This document shows positions 1-9,373 of a DNA stretch of 64,000 bases, piece after piece. The notes under the pieces are model-generated. The model saw nothing but the letters and a program-made list of their open reading frames with translations, had not been told where the DNA came from and made no database searches. Both the position numbers and the translations under genes were made by a program. This DNA is from an uncultured Celeribacter sp. (GTDB lineage Bacteria > Pseudomonadota > Alphaproteobacteria > Rhodobacterales > Rhodobacteraceae), in NCBI RefSeq assembly GCF_963676475.1, contig NZ_OY781106.1:1240001-1304000 (forward strand), written 5' to 3'. The stretch's first letter is position 1; each line of letters opens with the position of its first letter.

Positions 1-233
1 TCGCCGAAATGCCGCTCGAAGATTTCGACCTCAGACAGCGTGACAGGCACATCTTCCGGCCAGTCGTCGATGACCGGCAACGTCTCGACATCGACGATGC
101 GCAGCGGCGATCTGCGACGCTCCCGCCCGTCCGGCGTAGGCTCATCGGCATAGTCGAATAGATCGTCGGGCAGCGTTTCGGGTGCTGCGGTTCTCGGTCG
201 CCCTTTGCGGGCGCGGCGGCGTTCTGCACACAT
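1..233 (-). CDS. Hypothetical protein, 5' part only (runs off left edge)
   Basis: An open minus-strand frame of 77 codons starts with an ATG at 233 behind a good ribosome binding site (GGAGA, about 7 nt upstream) and has no stop before the left edge. The visible N-terminus is very basic (many Arg and Lys in the first 15 residues) and is followed by an acidic, proline-containing stretch. I do not recognise the family. It lies downstream of the trb operon on the same strand, so it probably belongs to the conjugative element. The start is well supported; the function is unknown. Confidence 0.55.
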   Translation of the reverse strand, partial: MCAERRRARKGRPRTAAPETLPDDLFDYADEPTPDGRERRRSPLRIVDVETLPVIDDWPEDVPVTLSEVEIFERHFG

Positions 234-363
234 GGAATTCTCCGTGGTTCAGGTGGCTTCCGGCGCGATCAAGGCCCCGGAATTCATCGAACCATGGAGG
301 GAAACCGGCGGCGCGAAGCGTGCCGCAGTTAGGGCTATGTGTCGGCGGCACCCCTGTTGCAGA

Positions 364-1131
364 CTATTCGAGGATTGTTCCGCCACCACGTTCCCAAACC
401 ATTGCCCAGAACTGCTGGCTCCAATTGGTCTGGTGCCCATCAAGATAACGCGACTTACCAAGCGCCATGCCGAAACGTGTGTTTAGATCGGCGAACTCTT
501 CATCTGAAGGGTTTCCTGCCTGCCAGATGCGCCCGAGGACATAAGAAAGCAAAGCATGGAAGAGCGTGATCCGCGTTGCTTTTTGGGCATCATAGGCACG
601 GGGGCGCATCTCAATGATTGCATGGGAATCCGCGTCCGTCTCGTCCGCGTCATGGAAACGGTGGAGCCGGAGTTGCCATTGCGCAAGGCTACGACCGTAA
701 TGTGCATAGGGTTGGATCGCACCAGCGAATTCTCGCATGAACGTGGACCAAGGTTCGCTCCAAAGCCCAGTCCCATAATTTGGCCAGACGTGCGCTTGCA
801 GCCAGGCCCGCAGTTTGCCTGCCGTCAGCTCATCGGCTTCCCATTTGAGCAACATCGCTTCAGCGTCAGAATGGCCACATATACCCAGTTCGATCACGCC
901 GATTGCTTCAACGCATTGCCTTGTTAGCGCGAGGGCATTCGCATGCATCCCATCACGGTTCGCTTGATTGGCCAACAGAAGCGTATCGAGAATGAACCAA
1001 TGGGCCAGCAAGGGCGCTGACTTCACTTGCAAGGTCATCTCATTTGCCGATACGGCATCAGCGATATGACGCATAGTTTGGGATGTGGCTTCGTCGCACA
1101 GTTTGAACCACTCAGGCGTTGATCGTGTCAT
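364..1131 (-). CDS. Hypothetical protein, 255 aa
   Basis: This is a 255-residue, probably soluble and largely helical protein rich in Trp, His and Leu, with no signal peptide or membrane segment. I recognise no motif. It follows the DUF2274 gene with a gap of about 70 bp, in the same direction as the transfer operon, so it is probably accessory cargo at the distal end of that operon. The ribosome binding site before the ATG is weak. Its length and the lack of a comparable frame on the other strand make it a likely real gene. No function is proposed. Confidence 0.6.
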   Translation of the reverse strand: MTRSTPEWFKLCDEATSQTMRHIADAVSANEMTLQVKSAPLLAHWFILDTLLLANQANRDGMHANALALTRQCVEAIGVIELGICGHSDAEAMLLKWEADELTAGKLRAWLQAHVWPNYGTGLWSEPWSTFMREFAGAIQPYAHYGRSLAQWQLRLHRFHDADETDADSHAIIEMRPRAYDAQKATRITLFHALLSYVLGRIWQAGNPSDEEFADLNTRFGMALGKSRYLDGHQTNWSQQFWAMVWERGGGTILE

Positions 1132-1199
1132 CGTTCCAGCATAGCGATAGATGTAAGTTCTTTCATCATTGATACTGGCAAATAAAGTATAGCGGCAAG

Positions 1200-1421
1200 T
1201 CAGCCGACGTCTCGTCTCGCCTTTGCGAATCCGCGATCTGTGGCGATGAACCGCTCCAGCATCGGCGCGACAAGCCTTGCTGGCTCGACTGGCGGTTGCC
1301 CACTCTCACGCCCGAGGATTTCGCCATAGGCGGTCAGATCGCGATGGAGCGATGCGGACAGTTCCAGCGTCAGCTTCGCCGGGTTGTCGTCCGGCAGCGG
1401 GCCGAGTTTCAGCTTTGCCAT
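1200..1421 (-). CDS. DUF2274 family protein of the transfer operon
   Basis: A 73-residue protein that starts MAKLKLGPLPDD and matches the short DUF2274 proteins that close trb operons in alphaproteobacterial conjugative elements. The ATG at 1421 lies 2 nt after the trbI stop, with an AGGAGG ribosome binding site inside the end of trbI, so translation is coupled. A longer upstream reading of the same frame would overlap trbI and is rejected. The molecular role is unknown; the conserved position is the main argument that it belongs to the conjugation machinery. Confidence 0.88.
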   Translation of the reverse strand: MAKLKLGPLPDDNPAKLTLELSASLHRDLTAYGEILGRESGQPPVEPARLVAPMLERFIATDRGFAKARRDVG

Positions 1422-1423
1422 GG

Positions 1424-2554
1424 TCAGCCTCCTGCATTTTCGATTACCAAATCTCTCGTCACAATAATCCTGACCGGGAAGCCCGGCCGGATGGTCAGCG
1501 TGGGCGCGACCTGCAACTGGCGCTGGACGATCTGTTGTCCGGCCTGATTGATGGTGTCCTGCGCCCCGTCGCGGATGGCGCGGATCAGGCGGTCTTCGCT
1601 GTCGCTGGCCAGTTCCGTGCCGATGCCCAGCAGCGTGGAGAGGCCAGCGGCTTTCATCACGTCCCACCAGTGTTGATCGACGCCATCCTCCAGCCCGGCA
1701 TAACCGCTGGCATCCGCGCCCGGCAGGCGTTCGAGGACGATGGAACGGCCACCGGGCAGGATCAGCCGGTTCCAGACCAGCAGGACGCGGCGCTGTCCGA
1801 AACCCACCCCGTCATCGTATTGGCCGATGATGCGCGTGCCCTGCGGGATCAGCAGCAGGCTACCGGTCGGGCTGTCATAGACGTTTTCCGTCACCTGTGC
1901 GGTAATCTGGCCGGGCAGATCGGAGCGGATGCCGGTGATCAGCGCTGCTGGGATCACCGCCCCGGCTTGCAGGATATAGGGGGAAGCTGGTGGCACGACG
2001 CGATCTGGTGCGATGGCCTGCCGATCCACGGGACCACTGAGAAACGCTGCATTGCGGTCCTGCATTGCGGACTGACCGCCAGTATCGAGACCCGACAGAC
2101 TGGGCATAGCTGAACTGGCCGGGGCTCCCGTGCGGGGGCCGGACTGGAAGAACACATTACTCATGCGTGCGGCTTCTTCCTCGGCGAGACGGTGTTGTTC
2201 CTCTGGATCGACTGCGGGCGTTGCGGTGATGGGAGGCGCGACCGGCTGCCCTCTGGTTTGCGCGTCGAGGATCGGACCTCCCAGATCCCCGGGCAAGGCC
2301 GGTCCCAGAGCCGGGCCGGTATAATCGCTCGGTAGGCCGTTCAAACCGTCCGCCGTGGTGCGGTTCTCGGTCGAATAGAGTTCACCGCCGCCCTGTCCGG
2401 CATCAGGGGGCTGGAGCGCGTAGATCAACGCCCCGCCGATGCCGAGAAACGCGACAGACCCGACGCCCGCCAGTATCTTGCGCGATAAGCGCGTGACGCG
2501 GGGCGGTTCGGCTCGCAGGCGCATGGACGCTGCGGTGTCGGTGCTATCGGTCAT
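1424..2554 (-). CDS. trbI: Conjugal transfer protein TrbI (VirB10-like)
   Basis: TrbI is the VirB10-type scaffold of the type IV secretion channel and spans the periplasm from the inner membrane. The 376-residue protein has a short cytoplasmic N-terminus, one membrane segment at about residues 27-47, a Pro/Gly-rich linker with many PP and GG stretches, and a C-terminal VirB10 beta-barrel domain from about residue 190. There the text around LIPQGTRIIGQYDDGV is typical of the family. Its start overlaps the end of trbG by 11 nt. Length and architecture are normal for TrbI. Confidence 0.95.
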   Translation of the reverse strand: MTDSTDTAASMRLRAEPPRVTRLSRKILAGVGSVAFLGIGGALIYALQPPDAGQGGGELYSTENRTTADGLNGLPSDYTGPALGPALPGDLGGPILDAQTRGQPVAPPITATPAVDPEEQHRLAEEEAARMSNVFFQSGPRTGAPASSAMPSLSGLDTGGQSAMQDRNAAFLSGPVDRQAIAPDRVVPPASPYILQAGAVIPAALITGIRSDLPGQITAQVTENVYDSPTGSLLLIPQGTRIIGQYDDGVGFGQRRVLLVWNRLILPGGRSIVLERLPGADASGYAGLEDGVDQHWWDVMKAAGLSTLLGIGTELASDSEDRLIRAIRDGAQDTINQAGQQIVQRQLQVAPTLTIRPGFPVRIIVTRDLVIENAGG

Positions 2555-3548
2555 GGCGGGCCACCCTTGAAGCGGTGGAATTGCTCGCCACCTGCTGTTG
2601 TGGTTCGACCCGGACGATCCTCACCACCTGCTGGCGGCTGCCGCTTCCCAGCCGCAGTTCCGCCGCCCCGAACAGCCGGTCCACAATCAGGATATTCTGG
2701 TGGATGCGGGAATTGACGATCTGCGGTTTGCCATCTGCGCCAATGACGAAGAGCGGCGGCATTTCGCCCTGCACGATCCCGCGCGGGAAGACGACATAGA
2801 CGCGGCGGCCATCGTCGAAGACGGAGATGGGTCGCCATGGCGGACTGGCACCCTGAACCTGCAATCCGTAGCGATAATTGCGGGCCGATTGAGCGGGAAT
2901 GACAGGCGCGCCCGGAACACTCGGGCGACGGATGGCGAGCGTTGCCGGATAAGCCCAGGCAACAGCGGGCATGTAGAGCGTATCCCGCGCGTGCAGCTCG
3001 ATCATGTAGCTGCGCCGGTCGGTGGTGACGACAAGGTTGGTGGAAATATCGGGCCGCGTAGGCTTCACCAGAATCTGGACACGAGCGTTCACACCGGAGC
3101 CGGATTCCGTATCACCGATGATCCAGCGGGCAGTGTCTCCGGCGGCAATCGGGCCTGCACCACTCAGGCGCTCGCCCGGCTCCAGCGCGATGGTAGTGAT
3201 CTGCCCGACAGCGGCATAGACCTGATAGAGTGCGCCTTCGCTCCACGGGTAAATCTGGATGGCATTGTAATAGCCTTCCCGGCGCGGTTCGATCCGGGCG
3301 GCGGCATTGGCGTTCTCAACCCGGCCCATGGGCGTGGCGGAAGCCTGGCCACCATGGGCAACGGTCCAGGCGGGCGGCGTGTGCAGTGGTCGGGGCCTGT
3401 CATCGGTTGCAGAGGTCTGTTGCACCGTGGGCAGCGGCGGCACGCTGGCGTCATAGCTGAATTGCGGCTGTTTCGTCGCGCAGCCCGCAAGTGCGGTAGC
3501 GGTAATCAGCACGGTGATGGCGGAACGGGTCTGAATACCGGTTCTCAT
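2544..3548 (-). CDS. trbG: Conjugal transfer protein TrbG (VirB9-like lipoprotein)
   Basis: TrbG is the VirB9-like outer-membrane-complex protein that partners TrbI. The chosen start gives 334 residues beginning MRTGIQTRS, with a signal sequence ending in the lipobox LAGC, so it is probably a lipoprotein. A VirB9/CagX-type domain follows. The ATG overlaps the trbF stop as ATGA, which supports this start over one seven codons upstream. It sits between trbF and trbI, as expected. Confidence 0.94.
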   Translation of the reverse strand: MRTGIQTRSAITVLITATALAGCATKQPQFSYDASVPPLPTVQQTSATDDRPRPLHTPPAWTVAHGGQASATPMGRVENANAAARIEPRREGYYNAIQIYPWSEGALYQVYAAVGQITTIALEPGERLSGAGPIAAGDTARWIIGDTESGSGVNARVQILVKPTRPDISTNLVVTTDRRSYMIELHARDTLYMPAVAWAYPATLAIRRPSVPGAPVIPAQSARNYRYGLQVQGASPPWRPISVFDDGRRVYVVFPRGIVQGEMPPLFVIGADGKPQIVNSRIHQNILIVDRLFGAAELRLGSGSRQQVVRIVRVEPQQQVASNSTASRVARHDR

Positions 3549-4234
3549 TGCCCCATCTCCCGCGACCATGAGATTGCATTGACATAGATGCCAAGCGGAT
3601 TGGCGCGCAGCTTCTCAGCGCTGCGCGGTGGCTGAAGGACGATGGTGAGGATCGCGGTCCAGCGTTCGGTGGTGGAAAGCTGGCCGTTCTCGTAGTGGCG
3701 CTCGGTCCAGGCAACACGGAAACTGTCCGGCGAAGCCCGGATCACAGACGATACCTCGACAGCGATCTGCTGCTGCCCGACCTTGGCAAAAGGATCGTTG
3801 GCGCGGGCGTAGTCATTGAGCGCCGCCGCACCGCGATCCGTGGTGAACTCATAGGCGCGCAGCCAGTTCTGCCGAACGATGATGGCGTCGGCAGGGATCG
3901 ACCGCACCTCTTCGATAAAGCGGCCCAGGTGGAAGGCGATCTGGGGATCAGAGGGACGGTAATCCGCTGTCGCGGGCGCAACCGCCTGCGCCTGCCCGAG
4001 ATTATCGACCTGCACCACCCAGGGCACCACGCTGCCGCGCGCCGATTGACAGACCAGTGCCGTGGCAAAGCCGCCTGCGAGGATCAGGCATCCGAAAGCC
4101 ATATAGCGCCAGTTCTTCGCCTGCACACGGGCGGAGCCGATACGTTCGTCCCAGACCTGTGCAGCCTTCTGATAAGGGGTCTCGGGCTGCGGTGTTTTGC
4201 CGTAATGGGCAGCGGGTCGTTTGAAGGGGCTCAT
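3545..4234 (-). CDS. trbF: Conjugal transfer protein TrbF (VirB8-like)
   Basis: TrbF is the VirB8-type inner-membrane assembly factor of the mating channel. The 229-residue protein has a cytoplasmic N-terminus of about 44 residues, one membrane helix (about residues 45-65) and a periplasmic VirB8 domain with the characteristic VPWVVQVDNLGQ region just after it. It is coupled to trbL by an ATGA overlap at 4231-4234 and to trbG by another at 3545-3548. Confidence 0.95.
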   Translation of the reverse strand: MSPFKRPAAHYGKTPQPETPYQKAAQVWDERIGSARVQAKNWRYMAFGCLILAGGFATALVCQSARGSVVPWVVQVDNLGQAQAVAPATADYRPSDPQIAFHLGRFIEEVRSIPADAIIVRQNWLRAYEFTTDRGAAALNDYARANDPFAKVGQQQIAVEVSSVIRASPDSFRVAWTERHYENGQLSTTERWTAILTIVLQPPRSAEKLRANPLGIYVNAISWSREMGQ

Positions 4235-5583
4235 GAGCGATCACTTTCGGAAAGGGTAACGGAGGAGCCGCCGCCATGGCCGTCGCCAGCGCGAACGGCA
4301 TGGGCGGCCATGGTAGTGCCGTGAGAGAGGGTTTGCCGATGCTGCATCCGCCGTGCCCAGGCAGGCGGATTGCCGAATGGGGCGGTAGTGGCGTCGGTGC
4401 TTGCACCGCCGACCGTTCCCATGGTGGAAGAACCACCGGTCGCGCCGAACCCGGCCCGTGCACCTTGGTTAAAACTGGATTTGACGCTTTCGGATGCCTT
4501 GGCGGCGCTGCGCTTGAGTGGTGAGGCAGCAGCAGAACCGGCTGCTCGGGCAACACCGCCAAGGCCCGATGCCACGCCGGATGCCCCCGATTTGCCAAGA
4601 GACCCGACACTATAGGCGGCACTCACGCCACCGGCTGCGGTTGCACCGCCACGAACGGCAGCGGCCCCACCGGAAAGCATGGCAGCGCCGCCCTTTGCCG
4701 CCAGCATGGTGCCACCACCTGCGGCAAGCGCCGCGCCGCCGACCGCAAGGCCGGTGCCGACTGCGGCACCCGCGCCAAGCTGCGGGCCGCCGGAGACAAG
4801 CCCGTTGGCGATGCCGGGGCCAAAAATGCCAAGACCGAGCAGCGATAGCGCGGCCAGCACGATGGCCATGGCGTCGTCGATGGTGGGGGTCGCGCCGCCG
4901 AAACCTGCGGTGAATTGCGAGAACAGCGTCGAGCCGATGCCGATGATGACGGCCAGCACCAAAACTTTGATGCCGGACGACACCAAATTGCCCAGCACCC
5001 GCTCGGCCATGAAGGCAGTCTTGCCGAAGAGGCCGAAGGGGATAAGGACGAAGCCCGCCAGCGTGGTCAGCTTGAACTCAATCAAGGTGACGAAGAGCTG
5101 CACGGCGAGGATGAAGAAAGCCAGTACCACCAGCGCCCAGGCGAAGAGAAGGCAGGCGATCTGGATGAAGTTCTCGAAAAACGACACCCAGCCCATCAGG
5201 TCGGAAATGCTTTCCAGTAGCGGGCGTCCGGCATCAAGGCCGGTCTGCGCAACGCGGCCCGGCCGCATCAGGTCGGCGACGGAATAGCCGGTGCCCGAGG
5301 CCATCAGGCCGAGACCGGCAAAGCTCTCGAAAACAATGCGGGCGAGGTTGTTCCAGTTCCCGATGATATAGGCGAAGGTGCCGACGAAGAGCGTCTTCTT
5401 CACTAGGCGCGCCACGATGTCGTCATCCGCGCCCCAGGCCCAGAAGAGTGCGGCCAGCGTCACGTCGATAACAATCAGCGTGGTCGCGATGAAGGCGACC
5501 TCGCCGCCGAGCAGACCAAAGCCGCTGTCGATGTAGCTGCTGAAGACCCCGAGGAAATTGTCGATGACGCCGGTATTGTTCAT
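4231..5583 (-). CDS. trbL: P-type conjugative transfer protein TrbL (VirB6-like)
   Basis: TrbL is the polytopic VirB6-like inner-membrane component of the channel. The 450-residue protein has about six hydrophobic segments in the first 260 residues. A long Gly/Ala/Ser-rich low-complexity region follows (about 265-380) with a hydrophilic tail, which is the normal TrbL layout. It starts 3 nt after the trbK-like stop and overlaps trbF by 4 nt. Confidence 0.95.
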   Translation of the reverse strand: MNNTGVIDNFLGVFSSYIDSGFGLLGGEVAFIATTLIVIDVTLAALFWAWGADDDIVARLVKKTLFVGTFAYIIGNWNNLARIVFESFAGLGLMASGTGYSVADLMRPGRVAQTGLDAGRPLLESISDLMGWVSFFENFIQIACLLFAWALVVLAFFILAVQLFVTLIEFKLTTLAGFVLIPFGLFGKTAFMAERVLGNLVSSGIKVLVLAVIIGIGSTLFSQFTAGFGGATPTIDDAMAIVLAALSLLGLGIFGPGIANGLVSGGPQLGAGAAVGTGLAVGGAALAAGGGTMLAAKGGAAMLSGGAAAVRGGATAAGGVSAAYSVGSLGKSGASGVASGLGGVARAAGSAAASPLKRSAAKASESVKSSFNQGARAGFGATGGSSTMGTVGGASTDATTAPFGNPPAWARRMQHRQTLSHGTTMAAHAVRAGDGHGGGSSVTLSESDRS

Positions 5584-5586
5584 GGC

Positions 5587-5844
5587 TCAGCGGTCCTCCC
5601 GGCCAAGGAAACGGTCACGGGATTGCGCCCATGCGGCGAGGCAGTCGGCATCGTTCGCCGCCGCCTCGCCAAGCTGCTGGCACTGTCGCAACGTTGCACG
5701 CAACGGATCGGCCGGGGACTGGAGGGCAGATGCCGGATGGGATGCGGAAGGCTCGTCCTCCCGCGCCATTTCGATGGCGGTTGCCGTGACCGCAATCGCG
5801 ACGAACACCACGGCGGCGAGCCGAGCCAGCATCTTGCCGTCCAT
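5587..5844 (-). CDS. trbK: Putative entry-exclusion protein, TrbK type
   Basis: The 85-residue product has one N-terminal hydrophobic segment (about residues 5-24) and a small polar domain with two cysteines (in LRQCQQLG and DADCLAAW), as in the short TrbK-like proteins found between trbJ and trbL. The ATG at 5844 has a GGGAGG site about 8 nt upstream; a longer start in the same frame would run into trbJ. Proteins in this position are thought to stop a cell that carries the element from receiving a second copy. The role is assigned by position and size. Confidence 0.8.
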   Translation of the reverse strand: MDGKMLARLAAVVFVAIAVTATAIEMAREDEPSASHPASALQSPADPLRATLRQCQQLGEAAANDADCLAAWAQSRDRFLGREDR

Positions 5845-5860
5845 GCCGATCCCTCCCGCG

Positions 5861-6628
5861 TCAGTTGTTGCCGATGTTGAACATCCGGGCATTGCCGGGC
5901 TGATAGCCGGTGCCGGGTGTCAGGAAGCGCTGGCGCTGGACACGCCCCTGCTCGGCGGCGGTGGCGCGTTCCGCCTCGGTCAAGGCTTCCGCCCGCCCGT
6001 TTGCCGCCATCAGCGCGATTAGATCGGACAATTGCTGCGATTGCAGCGCCAGAAGCTGGTTGCCTGCCTGCGTGGCTTGCAACGCGCCGGTCGCGCCCTG
6101 GCTGCGACCGACAAGTTCAACCATCTCGGCGCGGTTGGTCTCGATATTGCCGACCGCACCCGCTTGCACCCGCATGGCATCCTGCAAGCCGCCGACCGTG
6201 TTCTGCCAGCGGCTGCGGGCGTCCGCCACAAGCTGTGCCTCGGTGGCGGACAGCGAGACATTGCCGTATTTGGTCTGAAACGCCTGATCGATCTGGCCGA
6301 CATTGAAGGCGATGTTCTGCGCCTGGCCCAAAAGCTGTTTGGTGCGCTCAACGTTCTGCTGGAGTTGCTGGAGCGAGGAATATGGCAGGCCTGCCAGGTT
6401 GCGGGCCTGATTGATGAGCATCTGCGCTTCGTTCTGAAGCGAGGTGATCTGGTTATTGATCTGCTCCAGCGTCCGCGCGGCGGTCAGCAGGTTCTGTGCG
6501 TAGTTGCTCGGATCATAGACGATCCATGCGGCCAATGCCGGTTGCGGCAGGATCATGGGCACGGCGACGACCGGCGCGACCATAAGCGCGGCGGCAAAGC
6601 GGCGGGCGCGGGACTGACGTGACTTCAT
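5861..6628 (-). CDS. trbJ: P-type conjugative transfer protein TrbJ (VirB5-like)
   Basis: TrbJ is the VirB5-like minor pilus/periplasmic component. From the ATG at 6628 (AAGGAG site upstream, overlapping the trbE stop) the protein has 255 residues. A signal peptide with cleavage after PALA precedes a long, Gln-rich, helical coiled-coil body (LEQINNQITSLQNEAQ and similar text). An upstream extension of the frame overlaps trbE and is not used. Confidence 0.94.
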   Translation of the reverse strand: MKSRQSRARRFAAALMVAPVVAVPMILPQPALAAWIVYDPSNYAQNLLTAARTLEQINNQITSLQNEAQMLINQARNLAGLPYSSLQQLQQNVERTKQLLGQAQNIAFNVGQIDQAFQTKYGNVSLSATEAQLVADARSRWQNTVGGLQDAMRVQAGAVGNIETNRAEMVELVGRSQGATGALQATQAGNQLLALQSQQLSDLIALMAANGRAEALTEAERATAAEQGRVQRQRFLTPGTGYQPGNARMFNIGNN

Positions 6629-6633
6629 GATTT

Positions 6634-9081
6634 TCACTCCTTCTCTGGTTGGGGGATGAGGTTGATAAGATCGGGGATCAGCTCCGCCGCCCAATCGACG
6701 CGGCGCTCGTGCAGCCAGGCGGCAAGAAAGCCGTCGCGCCCTTGCTCGGCAAGAAGTTCGGCGATGCGGGTCTGATCGGATTTGGATGAGGCGGCGCAAA
6801 GCGCGAGGCCGACTTCGCTGAGGCCCAGCTCGAACAAGCGGTTCCCGGGCTGCGACTGGCAGTAATAGTCGCGCTTGGGTGTGGCGCGGGCCAGAATTTC
6901 GATCTGGCGATCATTGAGGCCGAAGCGGCGATAGATGGCCGTGATCTGCGGCTCAATGGCCCGTTCATTGGGCAGCAAGAGCCGGGTCGGGCAGCTTTCG
7001 ATGATGGCGGGTGCGATGGCGCTGCCGTCAATGTCGGATAGCGATTGGGTCGCGAAAATGACCGATGCGTTCTTCTTGCGGAGCGTCTTCAGCCATTCGC
7101 GAAGCTGGCCCGCGAAGCTCTCGTCGTCGAGCGCCAGCCAGCCTTCGTCGATGATGAGCAAGGTTGGCCGCCCATCGAGCCGGTCGCCGATACGATGGAA
7201 CAGATAGGCCAGCACAGCGGGCGCGGCTCCGGTGCCGACAAGCCCTTCGATCTCGAAGGCCTGCACGTCCGCGCCGCCCAGATGTTCGGCCTCGGCATCC
7301 AGCAACCGGCCATAAGCGCCGCCGACGCAATAGGGCCGCAACGCCTGCTTCAGATCGTTCGATTGCAGCAGCACCGCAAATCCGGTGATGGTACGTTCCG
7401 TAACGGGTGCGGATGCCAGCGAGGTCAGCGCCGTCCAGATATGTTCCTTGACCTCGGGCGTGATGGCGACGCCTTCGCGGGCAAGGATGGCGGCGATCCA
7501 GTCTCCGGCCCAGGCGCGTTCGTGATTGTCATGAATGCGCGCCAGCGGTTGCAGGGAAACCGATGTGTCCGAGCCTTCGGTCAGACCGCCACCCAGATCG
7601 TGCCAATCGCCGCCCATGGCGAGCGCGGTGGCACGGATGCTGCCGCCGAAATCGAAAGCGAAGACCTGTGATCCGGCATAGCGGCGGAACTGCATGGCCA
7701 TGAGTGCCAGCAGCACTGATTTGCCCGCACCGGTCGGGCCGACGACAAGCGTGTGACCGACATCGCCGACATGAAGAGATAACCGGAACGGGGTTGAGCC
7801 TTCGGTCTTTCCATAGAGCAAAGGGGGTGCATCGAAATGCTCGTCCCGTTCCGGCCCCGCCCAAACCGCAGACAGCGGGATCATATGGGCGAGATTCAAT
7901 GTGCTGATGGGCGGCTGGCGGACATTGGCGTAGGCGTGGCCCGGCAGAGAACCGAGCCAGGCGTCCACGGCGTTGACCGTTTCCGGCATGGCGGTGAAAT
8001 CCCGGCCCTGAATGACCTTCTCGACCAGCCGTAGCTTCTCGTCGGCCAGGCGTGGATCGTCATCCCAGACCGTCACCGTGGCGGTGACATAGGCCATGCC
8101 CGCCACATCCGCGCCGAGTTCCTGCAAGGCCATGTCGGCATCAAGCGCCTTGTTGGCGGCGTCAGTATCCACCAGGGCAGATGCCTCATTGGTCATCACC
8201 TCCTTGAGGATCGCGGCGATGGACTTGCGCTTGGCAAACCACTGGCGGCGGATTCTGGTCAGCAGCCGGGTGGCATCGGTCTTATCCATCAGGATGGCGC
8301 GGGTGGACCAGCGATAGGGAAAGGCGAGCCGGTTCATCTCGTCCAAGAGGCCCGGCGTGGTGACGGTCGGAAATCCTACGATGGTGAGCACACGCAAATG
8401 GGCATTCTCCAGGCGCGGCTCCAGACCGCCGGTCAGCGGCTGATCGGCCAGCAATGCGTCGAGGTGCATCGGCACTTCGGGCACGCGAACACGCTGCTGA
8501 TTGGTGGAAATCGTTGAATGCAGAAAGCTCAGCGTCTCGCCGTCATCCAGCCAGCGGCATTCCGGCATGAAGCCGTCCATCAGTGCCAGCACCCGGTCGG
8601 TGCGGTCGATGAATCCGCGCAGCAATTCGTGCGGGTTTACGCCGGACTGCTCGCGGCCCTCGTAAAGCCATGTCTCGGCCCGTGCGGCATCTTCGGCGGG
8701 CGGAAGCCAGAGAAAGGTCAGGAAATAGCCGGACACGAAGTGGCTGCCGACTTCCTCGAACCCGGCCTTGCGCTCGGCATCGACCAGTGCGGAAGCGGGA
8801 TCGGGAAAGGTACTTTCGGGATAGGTCGCGGCCTCGCTGCGCTGCGCCTCCACAAAAATGCTCCACCCCGATCCCAAGCGGCGAAAGGCGTTGTTGATCC
8901 GCCCCGCCACCGCAACCAGTTCGGCGGCAACAGCCGAATCCAGATCAGGACCGCGAAACTGCGCCGTGCGCTGGAAACTGCCATCCTTGTTCAGTACGAT
9001 GCCCGGTCCGACCAGCGCCGCCCAGGGCAGATAGTCGGAAAGCTGCGTGGCGCTGCGGCGATATTCGGCGAGGTTCATCAT
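6634..9081 (-). CDS. trbE: Conjugal transfer ATPase TrbE (VirB4-like)
   Basis: TrbE is the VirB4-type ATPase that powers assembly of the mating channel and pilus. The 815-residue protein has an N-terminal VirB4 domain and a C-terminal RecA-like domain with Walker A VVGPTGAGKS and Walker B LLIIDEGWLAL. The start is one of two consecutive ATG codons at 9081 and 9078, 10 nt after the trbD stop; the ribosome binding site is weak. Length and motifs are complete, so the gene looks intact. Confidence 0.96.
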   Translation of the reverse strand: MMNLAEYRRSATQLSDYLPWAALVGPGIVLNKDGSFQRTAQFRGPDLDSAVAAELVAVAGRINNAFRRLGSGWSIFVEAQRSEAATYPESTFPDPASALVDAERKAGFEEVGSHFVSGYFLTFLWLPPAEDAARAETWLYEGREQSGVNPHELLRGFIDRTDRVLALMDGFMPECRWLDDGETLSFLHSTISTNQQRVRVPEVPMHLDALLADQPLTGGLEPRLENAHLRVLTIVGFPTVTTPGLLDEMNRLAFPYRWSTRAILMDKTDATRLLTRIRRQWFAKRKSIAAILKEVMTNEASALVDTDAANKALDADMALQELGADVAGMAYVTATVTVWDDDPRLADEKLRLVEKVIQGRDFTAMPETVNAVDAWLGSLPGHAYANVRQPPISTLNLAHMIPLSAVWAGPERDEHFDAPPLLYGKTEGSTPFRLSLHVGDVGHTLVVGPTGAGKSVLLALMAMQFRRYAGSQVFAFDFGGSIRATALAMGGDWHDLGGGLTEGSDTSVSLQPLARIHDNHERAWAGDWIAAILAREGVAITPEVKEHIWTALTSLASAPVTERTITGFAVLLQSNDLKQALRPYCVGGAYGRLLDAEAEHLGGADVQAFEIEGLVGTGAAPAVLAYLFHRIGDRLDGRPTLLIIDEGWLALDDESFAGQLREWLKTLRKKNASVIFATQSLSDIDGSAIAPAIIESCPTRLLLPNERAIEPQITAIYRRFGLNDRQIEILARATPKRDYYCQSQPGNRLFELGLSEVGLALCAASSKSDQTRIAELLAEQGRDGFLAAWLHERRVDWAAELIPDLINLIPQPEKE

Positions 9082-9091
9082 GGATGCGCGC

Positions 9092-9373
9092 TCACACGCC
9101 CAAGTGTGCTGGAATGCGCAGATGCCTGCGCCCGACCTCGACGAATTGCGGATCGCGTTTCGCTGCCCAGACGGCGAGGAAATGGCCAACGGCCCAGATG
9201 GCGATGCCGACAATCCAGAGGCGCAGTCCAAGGCCCACGGCTCCGGCCAGCGTGCCGTTCATGATGGCGATGGAGCGCGGCGCGCCGCCGAGCAGGATAT
9301 GCTCGGTCAGCGCCCGGTGAACCGGGACGGAAAATCCCGGCACCGCGTCCAGTTGTTCGAGGGTGGCAGCCAT
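9092..9373 (-). CDS. trbD: Conjugal transfer protein TrbD (VirB3-like)
   Basis: TrbD is the small VirB3-like inner-membrane subunit. The 93-residue protein has a polar N-terminus with the typical text PVHRALTEHILLGGAPR and two close hydrophobic segments (about residues 35-72). Its ATG overlaps the trbC stop by one base (TGATG). Some relatives carry VirB3 and VirB4 functions in one protein; here they are separate. Confidence 0.93.
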   Translation of the reverse strand: MAATLEQLDAVPGFSVPVHRALTEHILLGGAPRSIAIMNGTLAGAVGLGLRLWIVGIAIWAVGHFLAVWAAKRDPQFVEVGRRHLRIPAHLGV